Assembly (NCBI RefSeq): GCF_001881565.1
Contig: NZ_MPDJ01000003.1
Span: forward strand, 382,322-426,248
Length of the DNA stretch: 43,927 nt
Direction of reading: 5' to 3'
Origin: Eisenbergiella tayi
GTDB lineage: Bacteria > Bacillota > Clostridia > Lachnospirales > Lachnospiraceae
Under the pieces are notes generated by a model. That model did no database searches. It was not told where the DNA came from and worked only from the letters and a program-made list of their open reading frames with translations. The translations under genes were made by a program, and so were the position numbers. This document shows positions 1 through 8,855 of this stretch, piece by piece (the first letter of the stretch is position 1; every line of letters begins with the position of its first letter).

Positions 1-248
1 AGGACCGGCGTATTTATACGGCCCATACAGGAATCCTTGCAGAACCGCGGGCCGTACAGAAAGACAGGGCAGGGAAGACGGGGGCAGGCGGAACCATAAG
101 GCTAACGGCACAGAAAACTTGAAGACTGTCGGCATTATTTGCTTCTATACAGTCCGCATGCTTTGGCGTAAAATAAGTCTATAACCGGCTGTTTCAAAGC
201 AGGTCAGTTCAGGCTGTCACGAATATATGCCGCAGAGGAGGAACGGAA
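1..248. other. Upstream segment, no assignable gene
   Basis: No gene can be supported here. Two plus-strand frames are open from the window edge (one to about base 111, one to about base 183), so the tail of an upstream gene could be present, but neither peptide resembles a known family. The only clear functional signal is the ribosome binding site AGAGGAGG at about 233-241 serving the GTG at 249. I could not find a convincing promoter with a 16-18 bp spacer, so the first gene may be transcribed from upstream of the window. Confidence 0.4.
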
Positions 249-1568
249 GTGGGAGAAAGAAAGGGAATATATCAGGGAATGCTTTGCAAGATTCTGCTGC
301 TGTCTGCGGCTGCCGCAGTCCTGGTAGGGTGCGGCAGGCAGGAGGAACCGGAGGTGACGGAGCTGACATTCATCCATGGCTGGGGAGGGACGGTCAAGAC
401 ACACTCCACCATGCAGGAAATATACCGCGCCTTTGATGAGGCGAATCCGGACATCGTGCTGAACTACCAGCCATCCTCCGACAGCAATATTGCTGTGGAA
501 CAGGCCAATAATATGCTCGCCATAGATAAAATGCCGGATATTGTGAGCACAAACGGACAGTCCTATTATGTGCAGAATGCGGTAAAACGCGGTATGGCGC
601 TGGATCTTCTTCCCTATATAGAAGCGGATGAGGCTTTTATCCGGAGTATCCACCCATCGGTTTTGGAAACCTGGACAGAGGAAAACGGCGGCCTTTATAC
701 TGTGCCGGATGCGCTGGAGGTGATGGGCTACTGGTATAATGCGGAATATTTCCGGGAAGCCGGGATTGTGGACGAAAAAGGGAATGCCAGGCCTCCGCAG
801 ACCTGGGAGGAGTTCCGGGAAGCTTTTGCAAAGCTGGATGCCTGGGGCGAAGACAGGGTGAATGAGCGGGGAGAGGGCAGAGTAGATACCTGCGCGCTGG
901 AAAATGTGCAGGTGGCGGAAAATCTTTTTCTTGCGGTATTAGCGGGAAAAGGGCCGGAGGGACTGCAGATGGCCGGGGCGCTGCCCGATACCTTCGACAC
1001 GCCGGTGTTTCGGGATGCGGTTCGGGAGTTCTCCTGGATTTTCAGCCATTCCGTTTCAGCGGAAAGTCTGGATGATGCGAGGGAATATTTCCGTGAGGGC
1101 AGGACGGCGGTTTACTTTAACGGCATATGGGAATGTGAGGAGTTTAAAGGCTGTGCGTTCGAGGCAGATATTGCATACGCCAACTATCCCACCGAATCGG
1201 GGGAGAGTCTCTCCTATATTTCCCCATCCTCCGGCTATGTTCTTTTCGACAGCTATGATGAGAAGAAAAAAGAGGCTTCCATACGTTTTTTAAAGTATAT
1301 GCTCAGTGAAGAGGTACAGCTGAAGCTGGCGCTGGAAACGGGGCAGGCTCCCTCCAACCCCAATGTCGATCTGGCGGTAATCAGGGAGGAATACCCGCTG
1401 CTGGGAAATGCGCTGGAGCAGGCGCATGCGGCGGATATACAGATTAAGACGATCACAAGCGTATGGAACAGCGGGATCATGGAAACAATCGGTGCGGATA
1501 TCCGGCGCGCCTGTATGGAGGAAGAGGCTCTGGATTCCCTGATTTCGGCCCTGGATAAAGGTCTTTGA
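249..1568 (+). CDS. Sugar ABC transporter substrate-binding lipoprotein (family 1)
   Basis: Encodes a 439-residue extracellular solute-binding protein that would capture an oligosaccharide outside the membrane and deliver it to the permeases at 3394-5213. The N-terminus has a basic region, a hydrophobic core and a lipobox LVGC at about residues 26-29, so it is a lipoprotein. The body has the family 1 pattern: LTFIHGWGG early, then DIVSTNGQSY and a VYFNGIWE segment in the second lobe. The GTG start is chosen because AGAGGAGG lies 8 bases upstream; an overlapping ATG frame at 227 is a shadow. A long hairpin (1633-1701) separates it from the next binding-protein gene. The sugar cannot be named from sequence. 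Confidence 0.85.
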   Translation: MGERKGIYQGMLCKILLLSAAAAVLVGCGRQEEPEVTELTFIHGWGGTVKTHSTMQEIYRAFDEANPDIVLNYQPSSDSNIAVEQANNMLAIDKMPDIVSTNGQSYYVQNAVKRGMALDLLPYIEADEAFIRSIHPSVLETWTEENGGLYTVPDALEVMGYWYNAEYFREAGIVDEKGNARPPQTWEEFREAFAKLDAWGEDRVNERGEGRVDTCALENVQVAENLFLAVLAGKGPEGLQMAGALPDTFDTPVFRDAVREFSWIFSHSVSAESLDDAREYFREGRTAVYFNGIWECEEFKGCAFEADIAYANYPTESGESLSYISPSSGYVLFDSYDEKKKEASIRFLKYMLSEEVQLKLALETGQAPSNPNVDLAVIREEYPLLGNALEQAHAADIQIKTITSVWNSGIMETIGADIRRACMEEEALDSLISALDKGL

Positions 1569-1632
1569 TAAGCAGGCTGAAAGTTGAATGAAAACACTCG
1601 GCTGATATGCGGACTAACAGGAACTGTTTCTG

Positions 1633-1701
1633 AAAAAGATGTTATTTTTTTACTGCCCTGCCCTGTAAAAGGGCTGCCGGTAAAAAAATAACATCTTTTT
1701 T
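1633..1701 (+). terminator. Long AT-rich hairpin, likely bidirectional terminator
   Basis: Arms at 1633-1652 and 1680-1700 pair over about 20 bp (AAAAAGATGTTATTTTTTT against its complement) and enclose a second GC-rich stem, GCCCT-GTAAA-AGGGC. The A-run before and T-run after the stem allow termination on either strand. It lies between the two binding-protein genes, so the second probably depends on its own promoter or on read-through. Confidence 0.75.
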
Positions 1702-1756
1702 CATTTAACTGTGGCAACAGGTGAAAAAAAAACAAAATTGTCTGCGGCTTTGTTTA

Positions 1757-1785
1757 TTCAGAACGAACCTCCAACATGGTAAATT
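1757..1785 (+). promoter_or_regulatory. Candidate promoter for the second binding protein
   Basis: TTCAGA (1757-1762), a 17-bp spacer, then TAAATT (1780-1785) preceded by an extended TGG. Four of six bases match at each hexamer. It sits just downstream of the terminator and about 80 bases upstream of the ATG at 1869, where a promoter would be needed. Confidence 0.4.
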
Positions 1786-1868
1786 GTAAGCATCAGGAAA
1801 ATGCAGCGGCTTCTGTTCACAGATAAAGAACCGGTGCAGCTTCGTTACCGAAAGGGAGGAAACAAAAT

Positions 1869-3293
1869 ATGAAAAGAAAATCTTTAACATGGCTGCTTTG
1901 TACCGCAATGATGGCTTTGCTTCTGGCAGGCTGTGGGAACAGTGCGGAAACGATGGATTCCGGGCAGACGGCGCAGGAGAGTAAAACGGCGGAGGAAAGC
2001 AAGGGGGAAGACAGCGAACCGGCGGAACCCGCAGCCGATGCAAATGCGGCAGACGGGGAGCTTCCCACCATCACCTTTGTCCATGGCTATTATCATGACG
2101 AATCGGAATGGGCGGCAGCCGCTGAGATGCGTTCGATCTACCAGGAATTTGCGGATGCTCACAAAGATGAATTCCATTTTGTGATACAGGCGGATGAAAC
2201 AGGGGCGGAAGGGATTTATAATACGGCGCTGAACGATATCAGTGCGGGAGAATTTTACGATATTGCGGACTTCGGAGGCTGGGATATCACCCCGGTTGCA
2301 TCTGCGGCGGGGATGATACTGGATCTGAAGCCCTACCTGGATGAGGACAGCGGCTTTAAGGACGGAGCCGGCGTCTGCTATGAACAGAATCTTACAGAGG
2401 ACGGGAAAATTTATTCCGTGAGAGAGCAGATCGAAGGCGTGGGCTTCTGGTATAATGAAGCGCTTTTTAAAGAGGCGGGAGCGGATACGCCGGATGCATG
2501 GAAGACCTGGGATGATTTCAACGGGGCGGTGGATAAGCTGACGGCGGCAGGTATCATGCCCTTCGGCCTGAATGCGGGATGGCCCACCAATATCCTTACG
2601 GCGGCTTATCTTCAGAGGAGCGGGGATTCCAGAAACTTTTATGCGGAAGGAAAAATGACGGAGAGCTTTAATCAGCCGGCGTTTGTGGACACTCTTTCTT
2701 TTATACAGAAAAATGCCCTGCAGAAAATTGATTCCGCTAATTTCGGCCCTGGCGGAGATGATGACGAGGCTTATCGTTCCGATTTCTTTGCCGGAAAGAC
2801 GGCAATGCTCTTTAACGGGGTTTGGGATGCAGGCGGATCCGTAGATTGTGAGGCAGGCGCAGAAAACATCAAGCCTGCGGTGTTCCCTACGGATGAAGCC
2901 GGCAAGAAAGCGGCATTGCTGTCAGGCGGCTGCGGTTATGTCGTATCCTCACAGCTGGATGAGGCACAGACGGCGGCAGCGGTGGAATTTATTAAATACA
3001 TGACCAGCCCGGAGGTGGCGGCCCGTATTATCGAAAAAGGCATCGGTATGGCTCCAAGCACGGCTGTGGATTATGACGCGCTGGCGGATTCTGTGGAAGC
3101 GCCCGAGGCAAAGCTTCTGGTAGAAGCCTGCAGACTGTGTCAGAATGCAGATTACCAGGCACTGGGACTGGGAAACAACTTCGGGGATGCGGAAGGCGAA
3201 ATCCAGGCCAAATATGCCGGCCTTAAGGATGGAAGCAAGACCGTGGAAAGTGCTGTGGAGGAACTGGACGCGTTCCTGGAAGCGGCGGAATAA
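1869..3293 (+). CDS. Sugar ABC transporter substrate-binding lipoprotein (second, distinct)
   Basis: A 474-residue family 1 binding protein. The signal sequence ends in LLLAGC (lipid-modified Cys near residue 22), followed by an acidic, low-complexity linker rich in Glu, Ala and Lys up to about residue 65, typical of a tether to the outer face of the membrane. The folded part begins LPTITFVHGYYHD and later has the TAMLFNGVWDAGG segment seen in this family. AAGGGAGG lies directly upstream of the ATG. It shares the TFVHG motif with the preceding protein but is otherwise clearly different, so the pair is not a recent tandem duplication. The close permease genes make it the best candidate for the import partner. 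Confidence 0.88.
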   Translation: MKRKSLTWLLCTAMMALLLAGCGNSAETMDSGQTAQESKTAEESKGEDSEPAEPAADANAADGELPTITFVHGYYHDESEWAAAAEMRSIYQEFADAHKDEFHFVIQADETGAEGIYNTALNDISAGEFYDIADFGGWDITPVASAAGMILDLKPYLDEDSGFKDGAGVCYEQNLTEDGKIYSVREQIEGVGFWYNEALFKEAGADTPDAWKTWDDFNGAVDKLTAAGIMPFGLNAGWPTNILTAAYLQRSGDSRNFYAEGKMTESFNQPAFVDTLSFIQKNALQKIDSANFGPGGDDDEAYRSDFFAGKTAMLFNGVWDAGGSVDCEAGAENIKPAVFPTDEAGKKAALLSGGCGYVVSSQLDEAQTAAAVEFIKYMTSPEVAARIIEKGIGMAPSTAVDYDALADSVEAPEAKLLVEACRLCQNADYQALGLGNNFGDAEGEIQAKYAGLKDGSKTVESAVEELDAFLEAAE

Positions 3294-3316
3294 GGCGGCT
3301 TGTTGGAAGAAAAGAA

Positions 3317-3362
3317 CATATGGATGAAAGAGGCTGTCTTGCGGATGGCCTTTTCCCATATG
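3317..3362 (+). other. Intercistronic stem-loop between binding protein and permease
   Basis: CATATGG (3317-3323) pairs with CCATATG (3356-3362), with an inner AAAG-GGC/GCC-TTTT pairing. There is no T-run after it, so it is more likely an mRNA-stabilising or partial-attenuation structure that keeps the binding protein more abundant than the permeases, as known for other sugar ABC operons. Confidence 0.45.
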
Positions 3363-3393
3363 CGGTCTTCCGGATAACAGTGGGGAGAAGAGG

Positions 3394-4311
3394 ATGTATA
3401 TGAAAAAAATAAGGAAAGTGATGACAAGAAAAAATGGGTTTATCCTGGCATTTCTGCTGCCCGGTATTCTGCTGTTCGGTATTATTTATGCCTATCCGCT
3501 TGTGAATATTTTTATGACCTCTTTCTGCAAATGGAATTACAAGAATTTCCTCAGGCCGGAATTCCTTGGCTGGGGCCATATGTTTGATAACTATATCAAA
3601 TTATTTACCGCAGACAGGAATTTTCAGATGGCTCTGGTGAATTCGCTGAAATGGGTTGCCCTTACCATGCTGTTACAGATCCCGTTTACGCTGCTCGTAG
3701 CTTTAATATTGGCAAAAAAGCCGCTGGGCTGGAAATTTACAAGGAATGCCTTCATCATTCCCAACATCATTTCCACGGCGGCCATAGGCCTGATATTTTT
3801 GAACCTTTACAGTCCCTCCAGAGGAATCGTGACAGAAATCTGCAATTGGATACGTCCGGGAAGTGATATCAGTGTGCTGGCAAATGAGACTTATGCTTTT
3901 TGGGGAGTGACCTTTTCTTTTATCCTCTTCGGCGGTTCCTCCTGCCTGCTTCTGCTGACGCAGATTTTCAGCATCGATACCAGCCTGCTGGAGGCAGCGC
4001 GGGTGGACGGGGCCGGCGCAGGGCAGATAGACCGGAAAATTATCCTGCCTCTTCTGCGCCCCATGCTCGGTACGGTATCCGTGATGGCAGCGAACTATGG
4101 CCTGCTTTTGTATAATGAAATTGCCCTGATTACAGGCGGCGGACCGGATAATGCTACCTACAGCCTGAGTTATTATGTCTACAAGACCGCTCTGGGAAGC
4201 ACGAAGCTGAATTTTGCCAGAGGCAATACGGCCGGGGTGATTCAGTTCCTGCTGGGACTGCTTCTGGTGGGGATGATCAACAGGGCCTTCCGTACGGACT
4301 ATGTAGATTAA
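3394..4311 (+). CDS. Sugar ABC transporter permease (MalF/UgpA type)
   Basis: A 305-residue inner-membrane permease, one half of the translocation channel. Several hydrophobic segments are visible, the first at about residues 15-35 (FILAFLLPGILLFGIIYAYP). The EAA loop that docks to the ATPase is intact: EAARVDGAGAGQ starting at residue 200, followed by ILPLLRPM. ATG codons occur at 3394 and 3400; GGGGAG at 3382-3387 fits either. It is followed 59 bases later by the second permease. No ATP-binding gene is nearby, so a shared MsmK-type ATPase encoded elsewhere is inferred. Confidence 0.92.
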   Translation: MYMKKIRKVMTRKNGFILAFLLPGILLFGIIYAYPLVNIFMTSFCKWNYKNFLRPEFLGWGHMFDNYIKLFTADRNFQMALVNSLKWVALTMLLQIPFTLLVALILAKKPLGWKFTRNAFIIPNIISTAAIGLIFLNLYSPSRGIVTEICNWIRPGSDISVLANETYAFWGVTFSFILFGGSSCLLLLTQIFSIDTSLLEAARVDGAGAGQIDRKIILPLLRPMLGTVSVMAANYGLLLYNEIALITGGGPDNATYSLSYYVYKTALGSTKLNFARGNTAGVIQFLLGLLLVGMINRAFRTDYVD

Positions 4312-4370
4312 GGAAAGCATCGGGCTGCTCTGAAGGGCGGCCGCATGATTAAAAGCAGAAAGGAACGGAT

Positions 4371-5213
4371 ATGGAAAAAAAATCACCTGAAAAGCGCAGT
4401 GCTTTGCATATTCTGACAGGAGCAGGACGCTGTCTTGTTATGGCCTTTGTCCTGTTTATTTCGATTTATCCCATCCTCTGGGTTTTTCTCTCCTCCTTTA
4501 AGAAAAATCCCGGAGGGCTTGCCCTTCCTACGGAATGGGTTTTTGACGGTTATATCACTATTTTTACAAAGCTTAGTATTCAGACCTATTTTGGAAACAG
4601 CATTTTCATTACGGTTATTTCCACCGTTATCAGCGTATTGGTGGTGGCTATGTCCGCCTATGTGTCGGCGCGTATGGAGTTTAAGCTGAAGGGGCTTGTC
4701 ACCCTGATGTTTACCACCACGCTTTTTATTCCGTCCATTTCCATCAGCTTTCCTATCTACAGACTGCTTGGGGATCTGGGGCTGAAGGATACGAGAGGCG
4801 GGCTTATTTTCATTTACTCCGGCCTTGGCATAGCGGTAACCTTTTTTATCATCCGCAGCTATTTCCTCACGATCCCGAGAGAAATGGAGGAAGCGGCCAG
4901 AATAGACGGCTGCGGCTACTGTGCCTCCTTTTTCCGGATCATAGTGCCGATCGCGAAGCCGGGCCTTTCCACGGCGGCCATCATGGTATTTCTGAATAAC
5001 TGGAACGAATTTTATTTCGCCTCGATTTTACTGAAAAGCAAGGGAAAAATGACGATACCGGCACTGCTGGGGCAGTTCACCACGGCCTATTCCAAGAATC
5101 TGAACGGCATGTTTTCGGCAATTATTGTCTCCGTGGTGCCTACGATCCTGATTTTCTGCCTTTTGTCCGAAACCTTTGTCAAATCACTGACAGCAGGAGC
5201 CGTTAAGGGCTGA
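4371..5213 (+). CDS. Sugar ABC transporter permease (MalG/UgpE type)
   Basis: A 280-residue permease, partner of the preceding one. The N-terminal membrane segment is LVMAFVLFISIYPILWVFLSSF, and the EAA loop EEAARIDGCGYC begins near residue 173 with IVPIAKPGLS after it, the expected sequence for the MalG class. It ends with FVKSLTAGAVKG, the conserved C-terminal tail of this class. The gene closes the importer cluster; the sensor kinase gene starts 173 bases later behind its own candidate promoter. Confidence 0.92.
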   Translation: MEKKSPEKRSALHILTGAGRCLVMAFVLFISIYPILWVFLSSFKKNPGGLALPTEWVFDGYITIFTKLSIQTYFGNSIFITVISTVISVLVVAMSAYVSARMEFKLKGLVTLMFTTTLFIPSISISFPIYRLLGDLGLKDTRGGLIFIYSGLGIAVTFFIIRSYFLTIPREMEEAARIDGCGYCASFFRIIVPIAKPGLSTAAIMVFLNNWNEFYFASILLKSKGKMTIPALLGQFTTAYSKNLNGMFSAIIVSVVPTILIFCLLSETFVKSLTAGAVKG

Positions 5214-5215
5214 GC

Positions 5216-5255
5216 GCCGTACAGGCGGCGGGGGGAGACGGTGCCGCCGTGCGGC
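5216..5255 (+). terminator. GC-rich stem-loop after permease gene (weak terminator)
   Basis: GCCGTAC-A-GGCGGC pairs with GCCGCC-GTGCGGC (one bulge, one G-T pair). It begins 3 bases after the permease stop codon but has no T-run, so it may stabilise the 3' end rather than terminate. Confidence 0.4.
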
Positions 5256-5317
5256 ATATACAGGAAATGGCCCGGACGGCAATTGCCTCCTTCTGTTGTG
5301 CCGGCACAGTAAGAGGC

Positions 5318-5346
5318 GTGACTTCCCGCTTCCGGCAGGGTATAAT
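5318..5346 (+). promoter_or_regulatory. Candidate promoter for the YesM/YesN pair
   Basis: GTGACT (5318-5323), 17-bp spacer, perfect TATAAT (5341-5346). The start of transcription would fall near 5353, about 34 bases before the kinase ATG, which has GGGGGA upstream. Confidence 0.5.
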
Positions 5347-5386
5347 ACCTTTATAAGAAAAAGGCGGATAAAAATGTGGGGGAACT

Positions 5387-7219
5387 ATGGCCGGAAAAAA
5401 GAAAAAACGGTATTCCATGCGCGGAAAAATGATAACGGTAAATATGGGGATCATGCTGGGGGCGCTGCTTTTGTGCGGTAGCATCTTTGTGTTCTCCGTG
5501 TTTTTTATTATCAGCGACTATATCCACCATGACATGGATTTTTTCCTGACCGCCACGGCTGACGGTATGGAATCCGGCCTTTCCTATCTGGAGAAGGTGA
5601 TCTATGCGCTCCGGGATTCGGAAACCGTGATGGGGTATATGGAAAAGAGCAGGAATGGCAGGCTTACAGAGGAAGAGTGCAGGACGCTGGAAGCCGCTTT
5701 TTCCCGTGCAGTGGATATCAGCAGTCCGGAAAATCTGGGGAACGTACAGATGCCGGCAGCGCTTGAAATCAGTCTGGCCGATTCCCGGGGAGATTTTGTG
5801 AGCACCGGCTATTATGCGATGCCGACCTCAGAAAAGGAAACGGGCGCCCGTGTATTCCGGGAAGTATTCCGGGCTTTTGAAAAAGAATCCGCGGAAAGCG
5901 GCGCCGGATATTTTTATCAGGAGAGGGAAGACGGCCTTTTCCTGGCTTTTCCCCTTTATGACGGACTTATGGACAAGGCGGGCACCGTTCTTTTCAAGCT
6001 GAATAAGGATGCCCTGGAAAAAAGGATGGAAGAGCTGACGGCAAGTTATCCTGGAGCTTTCTGGGCTCTTTGTGACAGAACGGGGAAATCCCTTGACGGA
6101 GGAAATCAGGAAGCCTTCTGGAATACGGCGGGAGCTGAGCGGGAAACCTTTGAGGAGTACCGGTACGAACCCTTCCGTATGGAAACAGGCGGGCGGGATT
6201 ATCGGGCTTACAGGAAGCTTTTGCCCATGGATTTACAGGTGTTTCTGGGAATCCCGGAAAACCATGCCATGATGCTGATGTATTCCTCCGTCCGTATTTA
6301 TGTGCTTCTCATTGCGGTCATTACCGGCTGCGGCTGCCTGTTCCTGCTTGTTCTGATCTACCGTCTGACCAGGCCTATCGAGGAAATTACGGATAAGCTG
6401 CAGGCCGTGAAGGAAGGGAACTTTGAGACAAAGCTTCCGGCGTATGACAGCCGGGAGTTCAATGAAATCAGCGAAGTGTTTAATGAGATGACGGCCTATG
6501 TGAACAATCTCATAAAAGAGGTTTATGAGAAGCAGATATCCATCAAGGAGATGGAACTGAAATTCCTGCAGACGCAGATGAATCCCCATTTTATGTTCAA
6601 TGTCCTCAACACCTTATCCCTGCAGGCGAAAATGGACGGCAATGAAGAGCTGTTCCGCATGATATCCACCTTCAGCCAGCTGATCCAGGCTAAAATATAC
6701 AGAAGCGGGGAAGAAAAGGTGACGCTGGGACAGGAGCTTTCCTATGTGGAATATTATCTGTATCTGCAAAGTTATCGCTTCGGGGAACGGTTATCCTATG
6801 AAATTGCGGTTTCCGAGGAGAAACTGAAGGAGCAGTATATTCCCAAGCTTTGTATCCAGCTTATTGTGGAAAATGCGGTGGTACACGGACTGGAGCCGAA
6901 GGTGGACAATGGTTTTGTGAAGGTGAGCGTTTACCGGCAGGAGGGCTGCATATGCATCGATACCGTGGATGATGGCGTTGGTTTCGATGCGGACGGGGAG
7001 GTGGCGCTGCCTCTTGAAAAAAGGGAGAAGGACAGCGCCCATAACCACGTGGGCCTTGGCAACGTACACCATATGATTCAGCTCATGTATGGAGAGGCCT
7101 ACGGCGTAACTGTCTTTTCCTCTCCCGGCAGGGGCTCCACGGTGCGGATCCGCATACCGGAGGATCAGGGGGAACCGGAGAAGCCGGAAGAGGAACGGCA
7201 GAAAAAGGAAAGCGGATAA
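5387..7219 (+). CDS. YesM-type membrane sensor histidine kinase
   Basis: A 610-residue kinase. Membrane segments at about residues 20-42 and 302-325 flank an extracellular sensor region of roughly 260 residues. A HAMP linker follows (RLTRPIEEITDKLQAVKEGNFE), then the His_kinase domain with phosphate acceptor His401 in QMNPHFMFNVLNTL, and an ATPase domain with the N box (QLIVENAVVHGLEPK) and G boxes (DDGVGF, GLGNV). This architecture is typical of kinases that sense carbohydrates or sugar-loaded binding proteins. The response regulator follows 21 bases after the stop. Its position behind the importer suggests control of genes 249-5213; the ligand is unknown. Confidence 0.93.
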   Translation: MAGKKKKRYSMRGKMITVNMGIMLGALLLCGSIFVFSVFFIISDYIHHDMDFFLTATADGMESGLSYLEKVIYALRDSETVMGYMEKSRNGRLTEEECRTLEAAFSRAVDISSPENLGNVQMPAALEISLADSRGDFVSTGYYAMPTSEKETGARVFREVFRAFEKESAESGAGYFYQEREDGLFLAFPLYDGLMDKAGTVLFKLNKDALEKRMEELTASYPGAFWALCDRTGKSLDGGNQEAFWNTAGAERETFEEYRYEPFRMETGGRDYRAYRKLLPMDLQVFLGIPENHAMMLMYSSVRIYVLLIAVITGCGCLFLLVLIYRLTRPIEEITDKLQAVKEGNFETKLPAYDSREFNEISEVFNEMTAYVNNLIKEVYEKQISIKEMELKFLQTQMNPHFMFNVLNTLSLQAKMDGNEELFRMISTFSQLIQAKIYRSGEEKVTLGQELSYVEYYLYLQSYRFGERLSYEIAVSEEKLKEQYIPKLCIQLIVENAVVHGLEPKVDNGFVKVSVYRQEGCICIDTVDDGVGFDADGEVALPLEKREKDSAHNHVGLGNVHHMIQLMYGEAYGVTVFSSPGRGSTVRIRIPEDQGEPEKPEEERQKKESG

Positions 7220-7240
7220 AAACCAGAAAGGGAGAACGCC

Positions 7241-8809
7241 ATGTACAGGGTAATGCTGGCAGATGACGAACCGATAGTGAGAAAGGCGCTGCAGACGCTG
7301 ATTGACTGGAAGCGTCTGGGCTGCGAAGTGGTTTTTGTGGCATCCAACGGAAGAGAAGTCCTGGAACATATGGAAGAGGAAGCGCCGGATATTCTTGTGA
7401 CGGATATCCGCATGCCCGGCGCGGACGGGATTGCGCTTGTTAAGTATGTGAAGGAGCATGAGCTGCCGGTACAGGTAATCATACTGACCGCATATGCGGA
7501 TTTTTCTTATGCCCAGGCGGCCGTGAAATACGGCGCGGCGGATTATGTGACCAAAACAGGAGCGCTGGACGGCCTGGAATCGGCTGTCTCCAGGTGCTGC
7601 AGCCAGCTGGAAAAAGAGCGGAGGGCGGAAGGGGAATACGGCAGGGATGAGGCGGTGGAAAACTTTCTGCGCGCCGTGCTGGACGGAAGCCTTTATGACG
7701 AGGAGGAGCTGGAGCAGAGGTACCGGGCGCTGCCCCTCCGGCTTGAAAATTACCTGGTGCTTTTATTCCGTTTCCGTCTCAGCCCGGAAACGGACAGCGG
7801 CACGCGGAGCCGGATATATAAAAGCCTGAGCGATTTTTTGGCCATGGCCTTTGAGGAACATATGGAAAAAATGCTTTTCATACAGAGGGATATGCTTTGT
7901 GTGCTTCTTAAAGGGATGGAAGAAGGATATGAAACGGCGGTGAGGGCCAAATGCGGACAGATCATTGAGATGATGGATAATTTTATGCAGCTTTTTGTAT
8001 GTGTGGGAGTCAGCGGCATGGGAAGAGGGGCAGGAGATTTGAAGCGCCTTTATGAACAGGCGGCTTCCGCTCTGGCTTACCGGTTTCCGGATGGTACCGG
8101 GAAACTGAACTTTTACAGGGAAGGAACGGAACCGGAGGAAATACGCCTGCCGGGGGAAGAAAAGTGGATAGAGGATATCTGCGGCACTGTGGAAAAGGGG
8201 GACGCCGAAAAAGCCGTTTCTCTGTTTCATGGGCTGCTTCAGCGGCAGAAGGAATACGGCTGTACCGCTTCCGCCGTCAGGAATTCCGGGATGTCCCTTC
8301 AGGAACGGTGCCGGAAGCTGCTGACGGAGGGGGAGGCGGATGAACGCAGCAGACAGGGCCGGCCCGGAGGGATCGCCCATCAGATCTATGGCTGTGTCTA
8401 TCTAGAGGAATACAGCCTGCTGATGGAAAGCCTGCTGAAGAATACCGCACAGGCCATGAAGGGCGCTGCCCAGGGGAAGGAATCCCTTATCAGCGCCTGT
8501 CTGCGCTGTATCGACGATCATTACCGGGAAAACCTGTCCGTGTCGGATATCGCGGGCAGAATCGGCGTGAATGCCAGCTACCTGAGCCGGATATTCCGGG
8601 AAGAGACAGGCAATACCATAATCCATACAATCAATGAAAAAAAACTCAGCAGGGCCAGGGAATATCTGGTTCAGACAGATATGAAAATATATGAAATCGC
8701 GGAAATACTGGGATTTGAGAACGTGACCTATTTTTCCCACTTTTTCAAAAAACACACCGGTTTGTCACCGAAGGATTATAAGGATAAAACGGAGCATAAT
8801 CAGAAATAG
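7241..8809 (+). CDS. YesN-type response regulator with AraC DNA-binding domain
   Basis: A 522-residue regulator. The receiver domain occupies residues 1-120 with acidic residues DDE near the start, phospho-acceptor Asp55 in VTDIRMPG and the conserved Lys in YVTKTG. A central region of about 290 residues matches the usual linker of full-length YesN proteins. Two AraC-type helix-turn-helix motifs are at the C-terminus, with NLSVSDIAGRIGVNASYLSRIFREETG and a second helix pair ending FSHFFKKHTGLSPKDYK. It is the partner of the preceding kinase. It converges with the Bce-type genes, sharing the hairpin at 8810-8855. Confidence 0.93.
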   Translation: MYRVMLADDEPIVRKALQTLIDWKRLGCEVVFVASNGREVLEHMEEEAPDILVTDIRMPGADGIALVKYVKEHELPVQVIILTAYADFSYAQAAVKYGAADYVTKTGALDGLESAVSRCCSQLEKERRAEGEYGRDEAVENFLRAVLDGSLYDEEELEQRYRALPLRLENYLVLLFRFRLSPETDSGTRSRIYKSLSDFLAMAFEEHMEKMLFIQRDMLCVLLKGMEEGYETAVRAKCGQIIEMMDNFMQLFVCVGVSGMGRGAGDLKRLYEQAASALAYRFPDGTGKLNFYREGTEPEEIRLPGEEKWIEDICGTVEKGDAEKAVSLFHGLLQRQKEYGCTASAVRNSGMSLQERCRKLLTEGEADERSRQGRPGGIAHQIYGCVYLEEYSLLMESLLKNTAQAMKGAAQGKESLISACLRCIDDHYRENLSVSDIAGRIGVNASYLSRIFREETGNTIIHTINEKKLSRAREYLVQTDMKIYEIAEILGFENVTYFSHFFKKHTGLSPKDYKDKTEHNQK

Positions 8810-8855
8810 AAAAGAAGCGTCGTCCGGGCATTTTTTCCCGAATGACGCTTCTTTT
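8810..8855. terminator. Bidirectional terminator between convergent genes
   Basis: AAAAGAAGCGTC at the left pairs with GACGCTTCTTTT at the right, and an inner CCGGG/CCCGA stem encloses a T-rich loop. An A-run before and a T-run after serve the regulator on the plus strand and the permease on the minus strand. The permease stop codon overlaps its right edge. Confidence 0.85.
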
